Counted from the stretch's first letter, positions 23,099 to 31,700 are shown. The stretch: DNA of 32,415 nucleotides from Bacteroidota bacterium (GCA_013288235.1 JABDCF010000008.1:1-32415); one strand, 5' to 3'. The notes: generated from the sequence alone by a model not told the origin. Translations and numbers: made by a program.

Positions 23099-23288
23099 AG
23101 TTCATGGCTCATGGTTCATAGACCATAGCCATTGTTCTTAAAATGTGGGTTTTTATTGTATAACCTAAAGCTACCATGAGCTATAAACCATAGACTATGA
23201 ACTTTCCCCGCAGCTACCATGAGCTATGAACCATGGACTATGAACTTTCTTGCAGCTACCATGAGCCATGAACCATGAGCTATGAACG
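23099..23288. repeat. Tandem 42-43 bp repeat with an inverted partial unit
   Basis: Units beginning AGCTACCATGAGC start at 23169, 23212 and 23254, so the period is 43 and 42 bp. Each contains ATGAACCATG-like words (TATGAAC, CATGAGC, CATAGAC). An inverted partial unit, CATGGCTCATGGTTCATAGA, lies at 23099-23118. The unit words are themselves partly palindromic. It fills the gap between DUF1801 and the ROK gene. Confidence 0.8.
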
Positions 23289-23290
23289 AA

Positions 23291-24505
23291 TCAGCTAACT
23301 ACCACCTGGCTTTTCACCTCTTTATCAAAGTTTTCCATCACCAGTACCGAGGCCCCGATCAGCTCGGCATCAAAACCAAGCTCAGATATTAACATTTCGG
23401 TGCCCCTTGAAAGGCGGGGGATGCAGTATTTATGCAGCGCTTGCTGTATTGGGGCCATTAAAATACGGCCAACCTTTGCGCCGCGGCCGCTCAGTACTAT
23501 GGCCTGCGGGTTCATGATGTGGATCAGTATCGCCAGCGCCTTGCCAATCTTATAGCCCGCATCCGAAAATAGTTCAATAGCATATTGGTCGCCGTTGTTG
23601 GCGGCTTCCATTATGGCATCGCCCATTTGTTTGGAGTGTGCTTCATCTATTTGTTTTAAGCTGGTTATGCGGCCCTGTTCAATACCCTCAATGGCCATTC
23701 GCGAAACCACCAGCATCGAGGCCTCGGCCTCAAGGCAGCCCCGTTTACCGCAGGTACAAAGCGCACCATCTTCCGAAAGCGGTATATGGCTAAACTCACC
23801 GGCAAACCCGTTGCGCCCCCTGAAAATTTCGCCGTTAACGATCATCCCCAGCCCGATGCCCCAGCCTAAGTTGATCACCATAACTTCTTTTTGTGATTTG
23901 GCTATCCCGAATTTCTGCTCGGCAAGGGCTATCAGGCTCGAATCATTATCGATGTACGTTGGCAGGCCTGTTTCATCCGAAATATATTGTGTAAGGGTTT
24001 TGTCGCCGGCATCAAGGTAAGTATAGTTCATGCCTTTAAGGGGGTTTACAAAGCCCGGCATACCTATGCCAATACCTGCAATTTTCTCTTTGGCCACGCC
24101 CGAATTTTGGAGGTACTCATTAATATGTTCTACCAGTTTACCAAGGGCCCCGTCGTTATTTAAAAGCTTAAGCTCAAACATCACAAAATCAGACACCGGG
24201 TGGTTAAGCAGGTCAACCAGTTGTATGCGGGTAGACAGCTGGTCCATGGCAATGGCCAGTATATACATGGCGCTGGCATTAATGGCATACATTAACGGCC
24301 TGCGGCCACCACTTGATGGTGCATAGCCCTGCTCAATTACAAAACCTTCCTCTATCAGTTCATTAACCGCCTTGGCAATGGAAGGGATACTTTTATCAAA
24401 TAGCTCACTCAGTTCAGCGCACGACATTGCCTTATCAAAATAAAGGCACTTAATGATCATGTTTTTTAAGTGGGTGCTTTTCACACTTTTAGTTTTAATT
24501 TCCAT
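23291..24505 (-). CDS. ROK-family transcriptional regulator (NagC/XylR type)
   Basis: The 404-residue protein combines an N-terminal winged helix-turn-helix (about 12-72, CAELSELFDKSIPSIAKAVNELIEEGFV) with a ROK sugar-kinase-like domain. The ROK part shows GIGIGMPGFVNP (about 145-155), DNDSSLIALAEQ (Asp188 at the catalytic site of true kinases), GWGIGLGMIVNG and the zinc site His240, Cys250, Cys252 and Cys257 in CTCGKRGCLE. Such proteins repress or activate sugar genes in response to sugar or phosphosugar. It is a single gene with no sugar transport or kinase gene beside it. The GH3 glucosidase lies about 5 kb away. Its ligand is not known, and possible residual glucokinase-type activity cannot be ruled out. 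Confidence 0.9.
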   Translation of the reverse strand: MEIKTKSVKSTHLKNMIIKCLYFDKAMSCAELSELFDKSIPSIAKAVNELIEEGFVIEQGYAPSSGGRRPLMYAINASAMYILAIAMDQLSTRIQLVDLLNHPVSDFVMFELKLLNNDGALGKLVEHINEYLQNSGVAKEKIAGIGIGMPGFVNPLKGMNYTYLDAGDKTLTQYISDETGLPTYIDNDSSLIALAEQKFGIAKSQKEVMVINLGWGIGLGMIVNGEIFRGRNGFAGEFSHIPLSEDGALCTCGKRGCLEAEASMLVVSRMAIEGIEQGRITSLKQIDEAHSKQMGDAIMEAANNGDQYAIELFSDAGYKIGKALAILIHIMNPQAIVLSGRGAKVGRILMAPIQQALHKYCIPRLSRGTEMLISELGFDAELIGASVLVMENFDKEVKSQVVVS

Positions 24506-24651
24506 CTAACAACTCAGGTTTTATAATGCGCTTGTCGGTTCGCAGCAATGCTATAATTTGGTGGGATAAATTTAGCAATAAACCTGTGGATTTTTATAAC
24601 TATTTACATTGTGATTGAAATTTGGCTGATTGGTTATCAGGCTTTTCTATG

Positions 24652-25344
24652 TTAGAATCTCTCATCCCACACAATCGGTTTGTCGATTTTCCGGGATTTC
24701 AATTTTGAATAAACTTCAACACCTTGCGGGTTATCTAAATCTTTTGGATTATTGATATCAGTTTCAAAACAATCATCGAAACTGTCAATTCGCCATCTGA
24801 CAAATCGCCCATCAGAATTTAAATATGGGGTAGCATAATCATTTTTTTGGTCTTCAAGTTTTTTATATGCATCCTCGGACGACTTAGCCTTTATTATCAC
24901 AAATCTTTTTTCGATTTTCTGTTTTTTAGATGAAATCCCCTCAAATTCTATCACTACAGTCATTTTTACACAAAAATATTTGTCCACGGCAACTTTTTCT
25001 TTTTTAATATGTATTGCTTTATCTACGGCCATGATACTAACGACACTTATAAAATCAAGCCTATTAAGTAGGCTTAATTTGTTATATTTAATTTTTGCCC
25101 TAACACCATTAGGCCTTTTTTTAGTTCCCGTAATTTCGTAGGTCTCGAATAGGTTTAAAGCAATAAGCTTGTTTAAGTTTGTTTTATAAGCCTGATCGAT
25201 CTTCTTTATCCGTTCTTTGGGCTTAAATTCAATGAATTGTTTTGGCTCAGGATATTTTAATCCGATACTAACATCAACATGGCGTTCAGCATTTGAAACA
25301 CTTTTATCCAGTTTCCAATCGCTCAAGTAATAAACATTTTTCAT
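24652..25344 (-). CDS. Hypothetical protein with DUF4288-like C-terminal part
   Basis: The 230-residue protein has no signal peptide or membrane helix and is rich in Lys. The C-terminal half (about 125-200) has VVIEFEGISSKK, RFVIIKAKSSEDAYKKLEDQ and GRFVRWRIDSFDDCFE. This pattern of a beta strand, an Ala-Lys-rich helix and a Trp-Arg strand resembles DUF4288. The N-terminal half (about 1-120) has no recognised domain. It is more AT-rich than the genes on either side, which may mark it as acquired. It stands alone, about 150 bp upstream of the ROK gene on the same strand, and may share no promoter with it. Function unknown. Confidence 0.6.
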   Translation of the reverse strand: MKNVYYLSDWKLDKSVSNAERHVDVSIGLKYPEPKQFIEFKPKERIKKIDQAYKTNLNKLIALNLFETYEITGTKKRPNGVRAKIKYNKLSLLNRLDFISVVSIMAVDKAIHIKKEKVAVDKYFCVKMTVVIEFEGISSKKQKIEKRFVIIKAKSSEDAYKKLEDQKNDYATPYLNSDGRFVRWRIDSFDDCFETDINNPKDLDNPQGVEVYSKLKSRKIDKPIVWDERF

Positions 25345-25422
25345 TTTAACAGAAATAGCTTTGTTTTAAAACCAATCAAATCAACCACTCACTCAATCAA
25401 CCTACTCAACCACCCACCAAAC

Positions 25423-25917
25423 TTAATAATTCCACTTCCCTTCAACTTTGGCATCTTTCTCCAGTATGCGGTATAGGTCGTCGTCCTCAGTCTTTGCTTT
25501 ATTATAATCGTCCCTGGAGTGGCCGGGCGGTAAATTGTCGGCTTTTCTTTTGATCATTATTACATTCAGGGTTTCCGCCTTGTCAGATTTAATACCCTTT
25601 AAAACGCTCGAATACTTTGCAACCGCAAACCCAACCGAATCGCCTTTGGCCACATTTATGTGATAGATGCCATGGTTATCGGTACTTACTTTTTCATCGG
25701 TACAAATATTGGTTACAATAACGCCCTGTACGTTTTCAAGGTTTACGCCCAATACACGGCCGGTTATCATCACATAAACCTTAGGCTTAACGGGCTTTGG
25801 TATTTTAGGCGGTAAAATAAGATTAGTAATAGGTGTATCGATGATCTCCTGTGCAAAGCCTTGTTTCGCCAGTATCAGCAGGAAAAAGAATGATAATAAT
25901 GATATCTTTTTTAACAT
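25423..25917 (-). CDS. Secreted CarboxypepD-reg-like protein, paralogue A
   Basis: The 164-residue protein has a signal peptide (about 1-22, ending GFAQ), then the shared segment IIDTPITNLILPP and a Pro/Lys linker (about 38-47). A domain of about 75 residues follows with ITGRVLGVNLENVQGVIVTN and DNHGIYHINVAKGDS. This is the pattern of the carboxypeptidase regulatory-like (peg) beta-sandwich in Bacteroidota TonB receptors. The end NLPPGHSRDDYNKAKTEDDDLYRILEKDAKVEGKWNY is shared in form with paralogue B. It is exported and probably periplasmic. There is no TonB barrel, so it is a free-standing module. It is the downstream member of a tandem pair 59 bp apart. Confidence 0.8.
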   Translation of the reverse strand: MLKKISLLSFFFLLILAKQGFAQEIIDTPITNLILPPKIPKPVKPKVYVMITGRVLGVNLENVQGVIVTNICTDEKVSTDNHGIYHINVAKGDSVGFAVAKYSSVLKGIKSDKAETLNVIMIKRKADNLPPGHSRDDYNKAKTEDDDLYRILEKDAKVEGKWNY

Positions 25918-25976
25918 AAATTAGTTTTAATTGACAACTATTCACTTAATCAACCCAATCAACCACCCACCACCCC

Positions 25977-26444
25977 TCAATACTTCCATTTCTCTTCCAG
26001 TTTAGCATCTTTTTCAAGTATACGATAAAATTTATCGTCTGCCGCAGTGGCTTCATCGATAGTTGCCTGCGATGCGTTTGGCGGTAATTCGTCAACTTTT
26101 CTTTTAATCATGATCACGTTCAACTTGTCTTTTGCGCTTTTTACAACCCTTATTTCTTTTGAGTGGCCGGCAACTTCAAAAATAAAATTATCGTCCCTGG
26201 CGCCCGTCAACCGGAAAAAACCGCGGCTATCTGTGATTGTTTTTTCTTTTGTCCTGCTGTTAGTTACAATAACACCCTGCAAAAACTCCAGGTTAAAACC
26301 TAAAACCCTTCCGTTTACTGTAAAGGTCATAGTCGGCGGTAAAATTAGGTTTGTTATAGGCGTATCGATGATCTGCTGGCATAAGGCTGTCTTTGATAAA
26401 AGCAGCAGTAAAACAAAAGATAATAACAGTAATAGCTTTTTCAT
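25977..26444 (-). CDS. Secreted CarboxypepD-reg-like protein, paralogue B
   Basis: The 155-residue protein has a very hydrophobic signal peptide (about 1-22, ending TALCQ), then the same IIDTPITNLILPP segment as its neighbour but no Pro/Lys linker. The beta domain has VNGRVLGFNLEFLQGVIVTN, DSRGFFRLTGARDDN and LNVIMIKRKVDELPP, and the protein ends AKLEEKWKY. Identity between the two copies is concentrated at the ends and in the signal region, and the central strands have diverged, so the duplication is not recent. Alternatives to a regulatory-like sandwich are possible since no enzyme motif is present. Both are probably co-transcribed from upstream of this gene. Confidence 0.8.
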   Translation of the reverse strand: MKKLLLLLSFVLLLLLSKTALCQQIIDTPITNLILPPTMTFTVNGRVLGFNLEFLQGVIVTNSRTKEKTITDSRGFFRLTGARDDNFIFEVAGHSKEIRVVKSAKDKLNVIMIKRKVDELPPNASQATIDEATAADDKFYRILEKDAKLEEKWKY

Positions 26445-26514
26445 TTGGTAAAGCTCGTTTTGTTTTTAAAGTAATTTTTACAACATAGAAATTTATTTCA
26501 GCCTGAACAACGCC

Positions 26515-26545
26515 AGACTTGAAGTTTTTAAAACTTCGAAAGTCT
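26515..26545 (-). terminator. Hairpin terminator after the membrane-protein gene
   Basis: AGACTT and GAAGTTTT pair with AAAACTTC and AAGTCT with a two-base bulge (GA). It is a decayed relative of the stem at 2605-2637. On the minus strand it lies just after the 26554-27057 gene. Confidence 0.5.
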
Positions 26546-26553
26546 TTCACCTC

Positions 26554-27057
26554 TCAATCAATATTAACTTCTTTAATAACCACGAAAATGTCAGGGTCTT
26601 TAACGGAGTATTTTATAAGATAAGACTGGCCAGCCCGGTACCTATGGTTACCATCACCGATCTCTTGTTGCACTATACCATTAGCCGTATAATATCTTAG
26701 GGTTGCAGACCTCGCGTTTCTCCAACCTTTCCAGGTTGTAAGTACAGTAGCAACTGTCGTTTTTGAAGGATAATATTGTAAGATATAAGCAACCCTTTTA
26801 TCAGCTAAAGCTGAGAACAACCAAATACTGATCAGGAAAAGTCCAATAAATATGGTTTTCAATATCGTCGCATTCTTAATCCTTAAAAAGTAATCCCCGA
26901 TAACTTTATAAGTTATAAAACCCCATCCTAATAAGAGAAATCCGTACGCTACAAAGGTTATAGTAGTATCATATTTAAATGAAAAAAAGCAAATATAAAT
27001 TGCCCCGGTCGCAAGTAACAGCAATCCGATTAGCGCATATTTAATTGTGAGGTTCAT
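26554..27057 (-). CDS. Small membrane protein with C-terminal soluble domain
   Basis: The 167-residue protein has three hydrophobic helices: about 5-27 (IKYALIGLLLLATGAIYICFF), 33-54 and 67-85. A C-terminal domain of about 80 residues follows, beginning QYYPSKTTVATVLTTWKGWRN and ending IKYSVKDPDIFVVIKEVNID. The soluble domain resembles the DUF3592-type small beta domain, in which a pattern of beta strands after a membrane anchor is typical, but I would not name it with confidence. No signal peptide beyond the first helix is seen. It is a single gene between a terminator hairpin and the GH3 glucosidase gene on the same strand. Confidence 0.65.
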   Translation of the reverse strand: MNLTIKYALIGLLLLATGAIYICFFSFKYDTTITFVAYGFLLLGWGFITYKVIGDYFLRIKNATILKTIFIGLFLISIWLFSALADKRVAYILQYYPSKTTVATVLTTWKGWRNARSATLRYYTANGIVQQEIGDGNHRYRAGQSYLIKYSVKDPDIFVVIKEVNID

Positions 27058-27165
27058 TTAATAAATATACAAATTGAAACTTAACTTCTGATTTTCTTTT
27101 ACTTCCGCCATGAACATCCCTCGTTCGAATTCTTCAACTAAACTCTAATCTCCAGCCTCCAATCT

Positions 27166-29565
27166 CTATTTAGTCACCTCAAATTCCTTCGTTAACTTAA
27201 TATCCTCGGATGAACTCCCTATCATCACCATAAATTTCCCTGGCTCAACTGTCCAGTTCATGTTTTTGTCGAGGATAGACAGGTCATCGGGGTGCAGGGT
27301 AAAGTGTACTGTTTTTGTTTCGCCGGGGGCAAGGGGCACGCGTTCAAAGCCGCGCAGGTCGTATTCATAAGTGGTTACATCGCTGAATTCCTGTTTCAGG
27401 TAAAGTTCAACCACGTCATCGCCGACCCGCTGGCCGGTATTGGTTACTTCAACAGTTACCTGTACATCCCCCTGCTGGTGTTCCTTTTCGGGCGAAACCT
27501 GTAGGTTAGCGTAGCTGAAGTTTGTATAGCTTAGGCCATAGCCAAAAGGGTATAGCGCACCGTTAACGCTGGTTTTTCCCCAGCTGTTTTTACCGCCCTG
27601 CGGCAGCTGCGATCCTTGTTTAAACGGGAAATTAAACTCTATTTGCCCAACAGTTTTCGGGAAGGTGATACTCAGCTTTCCGCCAGGGTTATTATCGCCA
27701 AACAACGTTTCGGCAATTACCTGCCCGCTTTCCGGCCCGGGGAACCAGGCCTCGAGTATGGCTGGTACATATTTGTTTTCCCAGTTTACTGTTAGCGGCT
27801 GACCGTTGATCATTACCATAACCACCGGTTTGCCGGTGGCCTGCAAAGCCTGGATGAGTTTTAACTGACGGCCCGGTAAATTAAGCCCGGTGCGCGAAAG
27901 GCTTTCACCAACCCTGTCCACATCTTCACCAACTGCGGCGATGATAACATCCGCATTTTTTGCGAGCGCCACGGCCGAATCGATGGATGCCTGTTCCTGC
28001 GTGGTAAGCGGTGTTTCAATAATTTCGCTTTCGGGCCAGGTGGCGTCAACAATATTGCAGCCTTTGGCATAGTTTACAGTTGCGCCGTTGCCTACATAGT
28101 TTTTTATCCCTTCAAGCACACTGGTTACCGGGTTGTGCGACGGGCCGTAACGGCTAATGGCATAATTGGTTTCCATAGCCAGCGGGCCGGTTACAAGGAT
28201 ATTTTTTATAGCGGCTTTGTTCAAGGGCAGCGTGTTGTTATCATTTTTCAGCAGCACCATCGATTCACGGTTCATTTTCAGCCCCATGGCAGTTGCTTCG
28301 GCATTGTGTACCAGTTTGTCGGCAGCTTTCGGGTCTTCCACATACGGATGGTCAAACAAACCCAACTTAAACTTTACCCGCAGCACATCACCGGTGCGCG
28401 AATCAAGGGTTTTCATCGATATTTTGCCTTCTTTGTACAACTGCCGCAGCGGCATAATATAGGTTTGCGGCATGGTAAAATTGGTGCGCACATTCAGCCC
28501 GGCCTCAAAAGCCTGCCTTACCGCTTCCTCCGGACTATCAGCTACATGGTGCTTGCTATACAAATACTCCACAGCCTCACTGTCCGACACTACATAGCCG
28601 TTAAAGCCAAATTTTTGCCGCAGCAGTTCTGTCAAAAAGAAATAGCTGCCGGTAACAGGTTCGCCGTTCCAGTCGTTATAACTGCTCATTACGCCCAAAG
28701 GGTGCGCCTCCTGTATCACACGGCGAAAAGGGTAGAGGAACATTTGGTATAATTCCCGTGGCGCCACATGCGGGTCGGTACGGTCGGCGCCATCACGGCC
28801 GCCTTTGGGTACGCTATAAACGGCAAAATGTTTTAAGGTTGATGCTACGCCTTCTTCCTGCACGCCCAGGCACATTTGTTTGCCAAGCTCAGCAATAAGG
28901 AACGGGTTTTCGCCATAGGTTTCAACCACGCGGCCCCAGCGCTGGTCGCGGGCAACATCTAATATAGGTGTGTAAATATTAGTATAGCCCAGCGCCTTGC
29001 CTTCGCGGCCGACTACCTGCCCTGCCATATGCACTAAATCCCTGTCCCAGGTGCTGCCGATGCCGATAGGAGCGGGGAGGGATGTAGCCCTGTCGTGGTT
29101 AAGGCCGTGGATACCTTCATTGGTAAAATCAACCGGGATGCCCATGCGTGTTTGCTCAACAAACCATTTTTGTATGGTGTTTATGGCTGCGGCATGTTTG
29201 CTGAAAGGGTAGGAGTACTGCGTTGGCGCAGCATCGGTATGCGACGTTAAATTATTTAGTTCTTCATCAATATTGGCGATGCCATCCTTCCAGACCTCGT
29301 TTTTCCATGATTCTGTGGGCATTTCCTCTTTCAAAACCCGTTTGTAGCCGTAAAGCGTAGCCAGCTGGCAGGTTTTTTCCTCGATGGTCATCTGGCTCAG
29401 CAAATCAGCCACACGCTTTTCAATGGGCTGCGAAGGGTCTTCAAAAACATCCATCTTGCCGTTTTTATTGAAATCTATCCAGCCCTTGTGGTAAATGCTT
29501 TTATCCTGGGCGTGTGTGTGTAAAGTTATGAGTAGCAGTGGCAGTAGCAGCGGCAGTTTTTTCAT
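27166..29565 (-). CDS. GH3 family beta-glucosidase
   Basis: The 799-residue protein has a signal peptide (about 1-20, ending HTHAQ) and is exported. The GH3 N-terminal barrel follows, with LKHFAVYSVPKGGRDGADR (about 244-262), AHPLGVMSSYNDWNGEPV and the nucleophile Asp328 in GYVVSDSEAVEYL. The alpha/beta domain (about 420-640) shows VLLKNDNNTLPL, NILVTGPLA, AVGEDVDRVGES and LEAWFPGPESGQVIAETLFGD. A C-terminal fibronectin III-like domain covers about 680-799 (DVQVTVEVTNTGQRVGDDVVELYL). No PA14 insert is present. The family cleaves beta-glucosides or beta-xylosides, and the substrate is not resolved. A D-rich motif near residue 30-45 (DFNKNGKMDVFEDP) resembles a calcium-binding loop. It is a single gene, divergent from the DUF2147 array. 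Confidence 0.93.
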   Translation of the reverse strand: MKKLPLLLPLLLITLHTHAQDKSIYHKGWIDFNKNGKMDVFEDPSQPIEKRVADLLSQMTIEEKTCQLATLYGYKRVLKEEMPTESWKNEVWKDGIANIDEELNNLTSHTDAAPTQYSYPFSKHAAAINTIQKWFVEQTRMGIPVDFTNEGIHGLNHDRATSLPAPIGIGSTWDRDLVHMAGQVVGREGKALGYTNIYTPILDVARDQRWGRVVETYGENPFLIAELGKQMCLGVQEEGVASTLKHFAVYSVPKGGRDGADRTDPHVAPRELYQMFLYPFRRVIQEAHPLGVMSSYNDWNGEPVTGSYFFLTELLRQKFGFNGYVVSDSEAVEYLYSKHHVADSPEEAVRQAFEAGLNVRTNFTMPQTYIMPLRQLYKEGKISMKTLDSRTGDVLRVKFKLGLFDHPYVEDPKAADKLVHNAEATAMGLKMNRESMVLLKNDNNTLPLNKAAIKNILVTGPLAMETNYAISRYGPSHNPVTSVLEGIKNYVGNGATVNYAKGCNIVDATWPESEIIETPLTTQEQASIDSAVALAKNADVIIAAVGEDVDRVGESLSRTGLNLPGRQLKLIQALQATGKPVVMVMINGQPLTVNWENKYVPAILEAWFPGPESGQVIAETLFGDNNPGGKLSITFPKTVGQIEFNFPFKQGSQLPQGGKNSWGKTSVNGALYPFGYGLSYTNFSYANLQVSPEKEHQQGDVQVTVEVTNTGQRVGDDVVELYLKQEFSDVTTYEYDLRGFERVPLAPGETKTVHFTLHPDDLSILDKNMNWTVEPGKFMVMIGSSSEDIKLTKEFEVTK

Positions 29566-29590
29566 GAAGGTTTTGAATATTGGGTTTGAT

Positions 29591-29598
29591 CAAATATA
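29591..29598 (-). promoter_or_regulatory. Possible -7 box of the GH3 gene
   Basis: On the minus strand this reads TATATTTG, matching TAnnTTTG, 26 bp before the GH3 start. It overlaps the perfect palindrome TTTGATCAAA at 29585-29594, which could be an operator. The -33 box is not clear. Confidence 0.35.
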
Positions 29599-29708
29599 GG
29601 CTTGATTTTGAAATATAGAGGTTTGATTTCACAATTGTTACTGTTTTCGCTTTCAAGGTATACTAAATTGGCATCACGATTGTTTTAATAAACTAAACAG
29701 GTGGCCTG

Positions 29709-30161
29709 GTGTATACTAAATATTTGTTTGGCTTTTTTGTATTGGCCTTTTGCGTAACTGCAACGGTGGGGGCTAATCCGGTGCCGGCGGCCGAACAGGT
29801 ATGCGGCAAATGGGAATCAAGCGGAAAGCAGCTTATTATACAGGTTTATACAGAAAATGGTGAGTTCAGGGCAAAACTGACCTGGTACAGTAATACAGAT
29901 GGCAAACCCCTGGATTACTGGAAAGATGTGAACAATCCCGACCCGAAATTACGAAGTCGTAAATTATTGGGCATGAGTATCCTTAGCAGTCTGAAATACA
30001 ATAAAAGCACTAATTCGTGGGAAGATGGCATGGTTTATGATTCCCGGCATGGCCACTACTGGAATGCGTCGGCGTATATTGACAAACACGGGCTGCTGCA
30101 TGTAAGGGGTTATTGGCATTTTAAATTTATAGGCCGCACGCTAACCTTCTATAGGGTATAA
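29709..30161 (+). CDS. DUF2147 exported protein, paralogue 1
   Basis: The 150-residue protein starts at a GTG codon (MYTKYLFGFF in translation) with a signal peptide (about 1-22, ending TVGANPV). The mature domain is DUF2147, a small beta-barrel related to lipocalin-like folds. It opens with CGKWESSGKQLIIQVYTENG and continues with FRAKLTWYSN, NNPDPKLRSRKLLGM, SWEDGMVYDSRHGHYWNASAYI and HVRGYWHFKFIGRTLTF. There is a cysteine at the start of the barrel and no enzyme residues are known. It is the first of three tandem copies. An upstream ATG in frame is absent, so GTG is the likely start. Confidence 0.85.
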   Translation: MYTKYLFGFFVLAFCVTATVGANPVPAAEQVCGKWESSGKQLIIQVYTENGEFRAKLTWYSNTDGKPLDYWKDVNNPDPKLRSRKLLGMSILSSLKYNKSTNSWEDGMVYDSRHGHYWNASAYIDKHGLLHVRGYWHFKFIGRTLTFYRV

Positions 30162-30427
30162 GTTGATTTCGACCAGGCATAATAATTAGCCCAGGACTTC
30201 ATCTGACAGTAAACCCAAACAATTATCTCCCCAATCTTCCGTTAAATTAATGGTTATCAGCAGTACGACTTCGGAATTTAAATCTATGATACAGGTGAAT
30301 TTCAGAATAAAGTATCGGTATTGAATAAATATTTACATTATTAGCTAACTTTAAGCTGCAAAAAGCGTATTAATTAATACCATCCGTATAATTATTGTTT
30401 TTAACTAAGTTAACCAGGAGATATATC

Positions 30428-30880
30428 GTGTACATTAAGTTTTTGTTTATTGTTTTTTCGTTGAGTTTCTTTAAAGGCACCAGCCAGCCGGTAAATATTG
30501 CGGCCCCTTCGGAACAGATTTGCGGAAAATGGGAATCATCGGAAAAGAACCTGATTGTGCAGGTTTACAATGAGGATAATAAATTTAAGGCGAAAATACT
30601 TTGGATTGTAAATACAGGCGGCCAATCTTTGGATACCTGGAAAGATGTAAATAATCCCGATGAGTCGCTCCGAAGCCGTAAAATATTAGGGATGAGTGTT
30701 TTGAACAATTTATGCTACAAATCATGCACCAATTCATGGGAAGATGGCATGATTTACGATGCCCAGCATGGCAGGAATTGGAATGCTTCTGCCTATATCG
30801 ATAAGAATGGCTTGTTAAAAGTAAAAGGCTACTGGCACTTTAAATTCATAGGCCAGACTTTGACGTTTAAAAGAATTTAA
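30428..30880 (+). CDS. DUF2147 exported protein, paralogue 2
   Basis: I choose the GTG at 30428, which follows AGGAG by 7 bases and lines up with the starts of its neighbours (YIKFLFIVF). A TTG 33 bp earlier is also in frame. The 150-residue product has a signal peptide (about 1-20) and the barrel core ICGKWESSEKNLIVQVYNED, FKAKILWIVNTGG, NNPDESLRSRKILGM and GYWHFKFIGQTLTF. It carries two extra cysteines (YKSCTNS and LCYK) not seen in the other copies, so a disulfide may exist. The 230-bp gap before it shows no repeat or other feature. Confidence 0.85.
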   Translation: MYIKFLFIVFSLSFFKGTSQPVNIAAPSEQICGKWESSEKNLIVQVYNEDNKFKAKILWIVNTGGQSLDTWKDVNNPDESLRSRKILGMSVLNNLCYKSCTNSWEDGMIYDAQHGRNWNASAYIDKNGLLKVKGYWHFKFIGQTLTFKRI

Positions 30881-31014
30881 ATTAATTTCGAAATTATTTG
30901 CCTGAACCGGAGTTTGAAATACATATTCGGAAACAGCCATTCAATGAAAAACCTGTATGTTTTCAAACAAATGACCAACTGATTGTTCTACATATAATTA
31001 ATGTGATGTTTACC

Positions 31015-31467
31015 ATGTACCCCAAATTTTTGTTTAATTTTTTTGCCCTGATCCTGCTAACAGTTAATTTTTCAGTAGCTAATAATGTCCCGCCTGCACA
31101 GCAGATTTGCGGCAAATGGGAATCATCCGATAAAAACCTTATTGTACAGGTTTATGAGGTGGATAATAAGTTTGTTGGGAAGATAATATGGTACAGCGAT
31201 ACCGGCGGCAAACCGATGGATTATGGCACAGACTGGCGTAACCCTGACCCAAAACTGCGGACCCGCAAAATACTTGGCATGCCTGTTTTAAGCGGCATGG
31301 TGTATGAGCCCGAAAGCAATTCCTGGGAAAACGGCACTATCTACGAATCTAAAAACGGTCGTGAGTGGAATGCTTCGATATATATCGATAAACAGGGCTT
31401 TTTAAAAGTAAAAGGCTACTGGCACATTAAAATCATTGGCCGCACGATGACGTTTTTTAGGGTGTGA
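31015..31467 (+). CDS. DUF2147 exported protein, paralogue 3
   Basis: I start at the ATG at 31015 (MYPKFLFNFFALILL), which aligns with the other two copies and begins a signal peptide. An upstream in-frame TTG would add 39 residues with no signal-like or conserved content. The 150-residue product has ICGKWESSDKNLIVQVYEVD, FVGKIIWYSDTGG, RNPDPKLRTRKILGM and GYWHIKIIGRTMTFFRV. The three copies are of equal length, run in the same direction and have gaps of 266 and 134 bp. The central part (SGMVYEPESNSWENGTIYE) has diverged most. Confidence 0.85.
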   Translation: MYPKFLFNFFALILLTVNFSVANNVPPAQQICGKWESSDKNLIVQVYEVDNKFVGKIIWYSDTGGKPMDYGTDWRNPDPKLRTRKILGMPVLSGMVYEPESNSWENGTIYESKNGREWNASIYIDKQGFLKVKGYWHIKIIGRTMTFFRV

Positions 31468-31469
31468 GG

Positions 31470-31560
31470 GGATTTCGGATTTCGGATGTTCGATTTCGGA
31501 TTTGAGAGTTAGAATTTTTTGATTTAAGGATTGGGAATTTTGACTTCCGATTTATTTTAG
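31470..31560. repeat. TTTCGGATT low-complexity repeat
   Basis: TTTCGGA words recur at about 31473, 31480 and 31495 (GATTTCGGATTTCGGATG and on), with related words to 31550. The same kind of block lies at 10608-10660 and 10732-10752. No gene is encoded. Confidence 0.55.
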
Positions 31561-31572
31561 ACCATACAAGGA

Positions 31573-31656
31573 AAAGTCTCCCCGACCGGCGGAGATTATT
31601 CACGTTGTTATTTGTTTTTAAAGGTGTTCATGAGGGCTTCGCCGTTTAAAGGGGGC
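31573..31656. repeat. Composite hairpin repeat, copy 3 (inverted, partial)
   Basis: This block is the reverse complement of the left half of 8258-8388: GTGTTCATGAGGGCTTCGCC and GATTATTCACG match, and it opens with a CTCCCCGACCGGCGGAG hairpin. It lies between the DUF2147 array and YceI. Confidence 0.65.
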
Positions 31657-31700
31657 TGAATGCCGGGGTCAACTACAATTGTGCAGATCAGTATTTAACA

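Noticed and set aside
23099-23288. CRISPR-like array
   Set aside because: The units are contiguous with no unique spacers and no cas gene is near, so it is a simple tandem repeat.
23291-24505. ROK regulator as the controller of the GH3 beta-glucosidase
   Set aside because: The genes are about 3 kb apart with four unrelated genes between, and no shared operator was seen, so the link is not supported.
28135-28752. Long plus-strand open frame of 205 codons
   Set aside because: It lies antisense to the GH3 gene, whose motifs and length are clear, and its translation shows no domain or plausible start context.
30898-31014. N-terminal extension of the third DUF2147 gene from a TTG
   Set aside because: The extra 39 residues do not resemble a signal peptide or the other two copies, and the ATG at 31015 matches their starts.
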